From: an uncultured Clostridia bacterium | GTDB lineage: Bacteria; Bacillota; Clostridia; Oscillospirales; Acutalibacteraceae | Assembly: GCA_946004305.1 (NCBI GenBank) | Contig: CAMFZJ010000014.1 | Coordinates: forward strand, 1-15,691 | DNA length: 15,691 nt | Direction of reading: 5' to 3' | Position numbers and translations under genes: made by a program | In this document: positions 13,782 through 15,691 of the stretch, in pieces | Layout of the letters: every line of letters begins with the position of its first letter | Position numbering within the stretch: position 1 is the first letter of the stretch | The notes under the pieces: generated by a model | Databases searched by the model: none | What the model was told of the DNA's origin: nothing | Seen by the model: only the letters and a program-made list of their open reading frames with translations

Positions 13782-14423
13782 ATGAACATCAGCGCAAAAA
13801 CAAACACAAAATCAAACACAACCAAGTTGGTTGTAACAGCTATGCTTGTTGCAGTAGCCTTTGTACTGCAATACATCGAAGTAAGTATTCCAATGGTGCC
13901 GTCTTTTTTAAAACTCGATTTCTCTGATATTCCGGAGCTCCTTGGCTCATTCGCTATGGGTCCGATGTACGGCGTAATCATTTGCTTTATTAAGAACCTT
14001 ATTCATTTGCCATTTGGTACTTCCGGTGGTGTGGGCGAGCTTTCCAACTTTCTGTTAGGTGCAGTTTTCTCATACACAGCCGGTATAATCTATAAGCATA
14101 AAAAGACAAGAGTCGGCGGAGCAATAGGTGCTGTTGCAGGTGCTGTAGCAATGGCTGTAGTCAGCGTTTTTGCAAATTATTTCATTGTTTATCCTGCATA
14201 TGCTCAGCTTTGGTTTGGCGGAAATATGCAGTTAATTGTAGATATGTACAAAGCAATTCTTCCTGCCAGTGATACATTGATGAAATCACTATTAATTACC
14301 AATCTGCCATTTACTTTTATTAAAGGAATTATTGTTGCAATAATAACTTTCATTATCTATAAGCCTTTATCAACTACAATCAATAAGCTTAACAATGTAT
14401 TAACTAAAAAGGACAAAGCATAA
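13782..14423 (+). CDS. ribU: RibU, riboflavin-binding S component of an ECF transporter
   Basis: RibU captures riboflavin in the membrane and works with a shared energy-coupling module (EcfA, EcfA', EcfT) encoded elsewhere. The 213-residue protein has a lysine/threonine-rich N-terminus, then about six helices. RibU hallmarks are visible: the LVVTAMLVAVAFVLQ helix (16-30), PSFLKLDFSDIPELLGSFAMGP (40-61) with the substrate-loop K44-L-D46, IKNLIHLPFGTSGGVGELSNFLLG (70-93), and NYFIVYPAY about two-thirds along. The ATG is 8 nt after AGGAGG (13768-13773). The FMN riboswitch upstream agrees with the call. It is a single-gene unit with a strong terminator at 14448-14480. Confidence 0.95.
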   Translation: MNISAKTNTKSNTTKLVVTAMLVAVAFVLQYIEVSIPMVPSFLKLDFSDIPELLGSFAMGPMYGVIICFIKNLIHLPFGTSGGVGELSNFLLGAVFSYTAGIIYKHKKTRVGGAIGAVAGAVAMAVVSVFANYFIVYPAYAQLWFGGNMQLIVDMYKAILPASDTLMKSLLITNLPFTFIKGIIVAIITFIIYKPLSTTINKLNNVLTKKDKA

Positions 14424-14447
14424 ATTTCTGTACTTAATAATGCAACT

Positions 14448-14480
14448 ATCCCCTATGGTAAAATACCATAGGGGATTTTT
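14448..14480. terminator. strong terminator after ribU, convergent with the kinase gene
   Basis: ATCCCCTATGGTA and TACCATAGGGGAT form a perfect 13-bp stem with a 3-nt AAA loop, followed by TTTTT on the plus strand. The minus strand offers only AT-rich sequence after the stem, but the hairpin may also help end the kinase transcript, whose stop codon is 17 bp away. Confidence 0.92.
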
Positions 14481-14496
14481 GACGCTTTATATAAGA

Positions 14497-15691
14497 TTAT
14501 TTTTTACGGGGAATTTCAAGCATTATATTAATAAGAAAACTGCTGTCTATCTCAGAAATATCTACGCTGCCTTGATATTTTTTTGCAATTGTTCGGATGT
14601 TTTTAATACCAATGCCGTGAAAAACCTTATCATTTTTTGTGGAATTAAGCTTTGGATTCTTATCAAGAACTGACTCAACAATATTATTTTTTGCAGAAAT
14701 AAAATAGTAACTGCCTTTTTTGAAAAGCTTTAATTCAAGTTTTCTTTCGCCCTCAATTGAAGAAAGGTACTCAATTGCGTTATCACACACATTACCGACT
14801 AGTGCAACAATGTCAGTACTGCCGATACCTTGAAAACTACAGGTTACCGTAATCTTAATATCAATATTATTCTCTTTAGCTTTTTTATATGTAATGTTAA
14901 GAATTGAATTCAAATAAGGATTATCTGTATTAAAAAGCACAGTCGCTTTTTCAAGCTCGTACTTTACTTCACTGCATATCTCAATTGCTTCATCATAATT
15001 TTTGTTATTGAGAAGCTCTCCGATACAAAGTATCTTATTTTTCATATCATGACGAATTACTGCTATTTCTTCAAGACTTTTATTTGCTTCAATAATTCTT
15101 TCTCTATACTGTTCCTGCTGTTTTTTCATAATATAGTTTTGGGACTCTACCCTATTGCTATATGCGGCTTTAAGCATCAAGCTCATTACAAGCACGGAAA
15201 CAAATACCATTGCTACTGAAATAACTCCCAAAGAAATCATAGCTGATTGAGATGTTTTTCCGTCTGTGGCAATAATAAATGAAAGAAAAATAATGCCAAA
15301 TGTAATAACCGGAAGAATTACATAGAAAATGTATTCTGAAAAGCTGTTTAGGCTGATTCTGTAGTTGCAGAATTTATACACAAGATAAAGAGCAAAACCA
15401 AATGTCAAATTTATAATAAGCTTAGCAACTACATTATACACCTTATCTGATACAATGAGATTGTACCAATCCACATTCAAAACCACAGAGGCAAAGAAAT
15501 AATAGAAAAGAACTACTGCTGTATATAATATGTAGGAAAAGACAGGCACAAAAATCCGCAGGAGCAGGTTGTTTTTAAACAAACTGCAGGCATATATCCA
15601 CATAATTAATAAAAAGCTAATTATTTCAATATATCCTAAAGTATATTGAATATTATTGAACACCAAAAATGAGCCAAATAACAGTCCGATA
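14497..15691 (-). CDS. GHKL sensor histidine kinase, AgrC-like, 5' end outside the window
   Basis: This is a quorum- or peptide-sensing type kinase that would phosphorylate a partner response regulator, usually of the LytTR class. Counting from a TTG at 15666 gives 389 residues with about six membrane helices (up to about 168), a coiled-coil linker (170-200), the H-box EEIAVIRHDMKN with phospho-acceptor H206, the N-box GNVCDNAIEYL (291-301) with N292, D295 and N296, and the G-box HGIGIKNI (350-357). That TTG lacks a ribosome binding site, and the frame stays open and hydrophobic to the window edge (IGLLFGSFL upstream), so the true start is probably beyond 15691. The partner regulator is not in view. 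It is convergent with ribU. Confidence 0.9.
   Translation of the reverse strand, partial: IGLLFGSFLVFNNIQYTLGYIEIISFLLIMWIYACSLFKNNLLLRIFVPVFSYILYTAVVLFYYFFASVVLNVDWYNLIVSDKVYNVVAKLIINLTFGFALYLVYKFCNYRISLNSFSEYIFYVILPVITFGIIFLSFIIATDGKTSQSAMISLGVISVAMVFVSVLVMSLMLKAAYSNRVESQNYIMKKQQEQYRERIIEANKSLEEIAVIRHDMKNKILCIGELLNNKNYDEAIEICSEVKYELEKATVLFNTDNPYLNSILNITYKKAKENNIDIKITVTCSFQGIGSTDIVALVGNVCDNAIEYLSSIEGERKLELKLFKKGSYYFISAKNNIVESVLDKNPKLNSTKNDKVFHGIGIKNIRTIAKKYQGSVDISEIDSSFLINIMLEIPRKK

Noticed and set aside
14440..14673. 77-codon plus-strand frame through the ribU terminator
   Set aside because: It runs through a perfect terminator hairpin and then antisense to the kinase catalytic domain.

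Overview
The window reads as chromosomal DNA of a low-GC Gram-positive bacterium, most likely a gut-type clostridium of the Ruminococcus/Oscillospiraceae kind. The evidence is AT-rich sequence, strong GGAGG-type ribosome binding sites, frequent TTG and GTG starts, TG-extended -10 promoters, and Firmicute families (LCP, YfhO, LicD, RibU with an FMN riboswitch, an AgrC-like GHKL kinase). The genus is an inference from style, not a proof. I see no tRNA, rRNA, CRISPR array, transposase or phage gene.

Left part (1-2900): on the minus strand lie a short formate/nitrite-channel family protein and a small lipoprotein. On the plus strand, divergent from them, is a DUF2804 protein. A bidirectional terminator separates that gene from a convergent four-helix membrane protein of unknown role.

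Middle (2920-6750): two back-to-back promoters with overlapping -35 boxes drive the membrane protein leftwards and a GH13 glycosidase rightwards. The glycosidase carries a C-terminal DUF1653 domain. A second bidirectional terminator follows, then on the minus strand an LCP (LytR-CpsA-Psr) cell-wall ligase and a YfbR-type 5'-nucleotidase.

Right-centre (6722-13394): a five-gene plus-strand operon holds YfhO (GT-C type membrane glycosyltransferase family), an M20 PepV-like dipeptidase, a DUF975-like membrane protein, an ExoA-like GT2 glycosyltransferase and a LicD-family transferase. Gaps are 6, 56, -4 and 5 bp. Four of the five are membrane or surface-glycopolymer genes. Together with the LCP gene they suggest assembly, decoration and attachment of a wall glycopolymer.

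Right end (13395-15691): a near-consensus promoter, an FMN riboswitch, its terminator and a further structured leader precede ribU, the riboflavin ECF-transporter S component. A strong terminator follows, then a convergent GHKL histidine kinase whose 5' end runs off the window.

The best leads are regulatory. Three promoters (for the unknown membrane protein, LCP and the yfhO operon) share an extended box, CTGTTTT-N-TG-N-TAtAAT. Several inverted repeats sit at transcription starts. The riboswitch region shows two candidate control layers plus a possible leader ORF. No wholly new multi-gene system is evident.
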